Of a stretch of DNA of 64,000 nt, positions 62,249 through 64,000 are shown piece after piece (within the stretch, counting starts at the first letter, position 1; every line of letters starts with the position of its first letter). Source of the stretch: Paenibacillus sp. Soil750. Its GTDB lineage: Bacteria > Bacillota > Bacilli > Paenibacillales > NBRC-103111. A model generated the notes under the pieces. The model was not told where the DNA came from. It worked only from the letters and a program-made list of their open reading frames with translations, and did no database searches. The position numbers were made by a program, and so were the translations under genes. The stretch is taken from positions 310,001 through 374,000 of the forward strand of contig NZ_LMSD01000023.1 of the NCBI RefSeq assembly GCF_001428045.1, given 5' to 3'.

Positions 62249-62629
62249 ATGAACGAAACTGAAAAAAATTACAACACTGGAGTAGAGGCAACATTAGAGG
62301 TAATTGGTGGGAAATGGAAACCTGTTATTCTCTTTCATTTGACATTCGGTAAGAAACGTAATAATGAATTTAAGAGCTTGATTCCCGCAATTACCCAAAA
62401 GATGTTAACGCAGCACCTTCGGGAGCTTGAAGAAGAGGGTGTCATCTTACGTATTTCCTATAATCAGGTACCACCTAGAGTTGAGTATGAGTTGACAGAC
62501 TACGGCTGGAGTTTAAAGGAAATCCTACATCTGATGTGTCGTTGGGGAGACTCGCATATAGAGAGAAAGTACGAGGGAAAGGCTACTGTTCTGGCTAATC
62601 CAATACTTACTGACGTTAATAACAGTTAA
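62249..62629 (+). CDS. HxlR family transcriptional regulator
   Basis: 126 residues with the complete winged helix of the family: ATLEVIGGKWKPVILFHLTFGKKRNNEF, ITQKMLTQHLRELEEEGVILR and VPPRVEYELTDYGWSLKEIL. There is no conserved N-terminal Cys of the YodB/HypR redox type; the only Cys is in MCRWGD near the end. AAAAGGGG precedes the ATG. It is convergent with the short-chain reductase, which has an HxlR-type palindrome pair upstream and is its likely target. Confidence 0.92.
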   Translation: MNETEKNYNTGVEATLEVIGGKWKPVILFHLTFGKKRNNEFKSLIPAITQKMLTQHLRELEEEGVILRISYNQVPPRVEYELTDYGWSLKEILHLMCRWGDSHIERKYEGKATVLANPILTDVNNS

Positions 62630-62660
62630 GAAACCGACCCAATACAAGGTCGGCTTTCTT
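62628..62660. terminator. Bidirectional terminator between convergent genes
   Basis: AAGAAACCGACC (62628-62639) pairs with GGTCGGCTTTCTT (62648-62660) with a small bulge. T-rich sequence lies on both sides, so it can stop both the HxlR and reductase transcripts. Confidence 0.85.
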
Positions 62661-62675
62661 ATTTTATACGGTAGT

Positions 62676-63746
62676 TTACGGGATGACTTTACGTTTGCGG
62701 AAGTCGTTGAAGATGTTCATAAACATTGCTTCGGTATCGACGAATTCGTAAAAGCCTAAACGACGAGCCTTAGTTCCGTCGGCAAAAAAATCGTAATCCC
62801 ATGCAAACACGAAATCGCCGAATAACCAAGAAGATACGTCTTTATAGGAATTTCGATCAAGCCCATGCTTCTCAACCATTTTGTTCCAAAGCTGCTCCTT
62901 GTCCGCCATGACAACGTCCAGAGACATCTGCAACGGAGGCGCTGTTTCCATACCAAAGTATTGAGCTATCTTCGGCCATAACTCATTCCAACGGAACAGA
63001 TCACCGTTCGTAATGTTGAATGCCTGATTCGCACAGCGCTCGTCGGTCGCCGCCCATACTGTTGCCTTCGCGAGAAGCCCAGCATCCGTCATCTCCAAGA
63101 GGCTGTTGTAAGCTCCCGACTTACCTGGAAACCGCAAAGGTATTCCAAGTTCCTTCGAAATTGATGCGTAAATCGCTATGACCATTGCGAGGTTCATCGG
63201 ATTTCCAAGCGAGAAGCCGCAGACTACAGAAGGACGGAGTGCAGACCAAGTCCAAGCCTTACCTTTTTGCCGTTGTTCTAAGAAATCTTGCTGATCAATA
63301 TTGAACTCAGGAGGCATGTGGTTAGCGTCTGTCTCACGAGCAGGAGTTTTGAACGGGCCGAGATGTGCGCCGTATACCTTGTATCCCTGCATCAGACTGA
63401 CATGTTTCAAGCCCGATGCGATTGGTTCGATCACTTCTACGATGTTCACTAACATGGCGAGGTTCGGTGGAACAAGTTCAGCCCAAGTTGGACGGTCTTG
63501 GTAAGCAGCATAAAAAATGTGCGTTACCCCAGTTAAATCGCTTAGCTTCTCGTGAAGATCGTCTATATTGAGTAGATCCGCAGCCACATATCGAACATGG
63601 TTGTTAGATTCTCCACCGCGACGCGATACGCCGATCACATCCCAATCAGGAAGAGTGATGAGGTGATCAATGAGGTTGCGACCGATAACACCATTCGCAC
63701 CCACGACCAAGGCAACTTTGCGTGTTGTTGTAGATTCATTATTCAT
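62676..63746 (-). CDS. Short-chain reductase of the PRISE type
   Basis: 356 residues. The Rossmann N-terminus has VVGANGVIGRNLIDHL. MQGYKVYGAHLGPFKTPARETD carries the Lys/Tyr arrangement of progesterone 5-beta-reductase/iridoid synthase-like enzymes, which reduce activated C=C bonds of enones with NADPH. WSALRPSVVCGFSLGNPMN and FNITNGDLFRWNELWP also fit the family. GAAGGAG lies about ten bases before ATG 63746. With the HxlR regulator nearby, a role in detoxifying electrophilic enones is plausible. Confidence 0.88.
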   Translation of the reverse strand: MNNESTTTRKVALVVGANGVIGRNLIDHLITLPDWDVIGVSRRGGESNNHVRYVAADLLNIDDLHEKLSDLTGVTHIFYAAYQDRPTWAELVPPNLAMLVNIVEVIEPIASGLKHVSLMQGYKVYGAHLGPFKTPARETDANHMPPEFNIDQQDFLEQRQKGKAWTWSALRPSVVCGFSLGNPMNLAMVIAIYASISKELGIPLRFPGKSGAYNSLLEMTDAGLLAKATVWAATDERCANQAFNITNGDLFRWNELWPKIAQYFGMETAPPLQMSLDVVMADKEQLWNKMVEKHGLDRNSYKDVSSWLFGDFVFAWDYDFFADGTKARRLGFYEFVDTEAMFMNIFNDFRKRKVIP

Positions 63747-63820
63747 AGGGTTTCAGCTCCTTCTGTACTATTCTTTGTATAACATTATTTTGCATCAACT
63801 AACCATACATAGGAAGTACG

Positions 63821-63851
63821 CACTTTAAAGTGACATAAGTACTTTAAAGTA
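63821..63851. promoter_or_regulatory. Twin ACTTTAAAGT palindromes upstream of the reductase
   Basis: CACTTTAAAGTG (63821-63832) and TACTTTAAAGTA (63840-63851) are perfect palindromes with centres 19 bases apart, about 75 bases before the reductase start. Sequences of this type are typical operators of HxlR regulators. From 63852 to the window end I see no gene. Confidence 0.7.
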
Positions 63852-64000
63852 ATCGAGGTATATTCAGACGAAAAGAAGTCGGTCAACTCGCTCTTTGCTT
63901 TCTTAATCATCATGGTAGATGGGTATACTCGGCGATAGCTTTCAAATGTAGTTTAGTTAACGGGGTTGAATTCTCAGCCGAGCTAAAAACAGGGGATCCC

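Overview
The window looks like a chromosome segment of a Paenibacillus-type Firmicute. This is inferred from the gene content: YesM/YesN-like two-component pairs, CUT1 sugar transporters without their own ATPase, many AraC regulators, strong Gram-positive ribosome binding sites, CcpA cre-like sites and moderate GC. Most of it is accessory carbohydrate metabolism arranged as successive utilisation loci.

Layout. (1) 1-1200: the 3' end of an unidentified protein, a terminator and a carbohydrate-binding-module fragment. (2) 1368-14123: histidine kinase, AraC-type response regulator, lipoprotein binding protein, two permeases, a GH78 alpha-L-rhamnosidase, a divergent GH78-like protein and a GH3 enzyme, suggesting uptake and breakdown of rhamnose-containing oligosaccharides. 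(3) 14455-18832: a secreted beta-helix protein with a golvesin-like C-terminus and an FAD-dependent oxidoreductase, followed by an inverted-repeat element. (4) 19211-31055: a second kinase/regulator pair divergent from a second transporter, then a 1536-residue secreted clan GH-A-like hydrolase with repeated FN3 and LamG-like modules. (5) 31115-37491: Gfo/Idh/MocA oxidoreductase, two AraC regulators, GH42 beta-galactosidase and a sugar isomerase/epimerase. (6) 37693-44631: an RNA-repair island. (7) 44676-58987: AraC regulator, tandem GH43, third kinase/regulator pair, third transporter, GH51 arabinofuranosidase and membrane-anchored GH43, an arabinan/arabinoxylan oligosaccharide locus. (8) 59135-63746: HAD phosphatase, broken class III aminotransferase, DeoR regulator, HxlR regulator and a PRISE-like short-chain reductase.

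The RNA-repair island is the most unusual part. Two RtcB-family RNA ligases flank an SPFH/Band-7 protein. A BCS1-like AAA ATPase overlaps the second rtcB, and a TatD nuclease resembling the E. coli protein follows. Between the first rtcB and the SPFH gene is a tRNA-like RNA whose arms are in circularly permuted order: T-arm, closed acceptor-like stem, D-arm, then an anticodon arm with a UUU (Lys) anticodon. It has no free acceptor end and no CCA. I recall a survey of RNA-repair systems by Burroughs and Aravind that paired SPFH/Band-7 modules with a novel tRNA-like molecule, so the class may be partly described. The exact permuted architecture, the possible alternative pairing, the 29-codon ORF and the terminator in front of the second rtcB are reported here from the sequence itself.

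No CRISPR array, canonical tRNA, rRNA or intact insertion sequence was seen.
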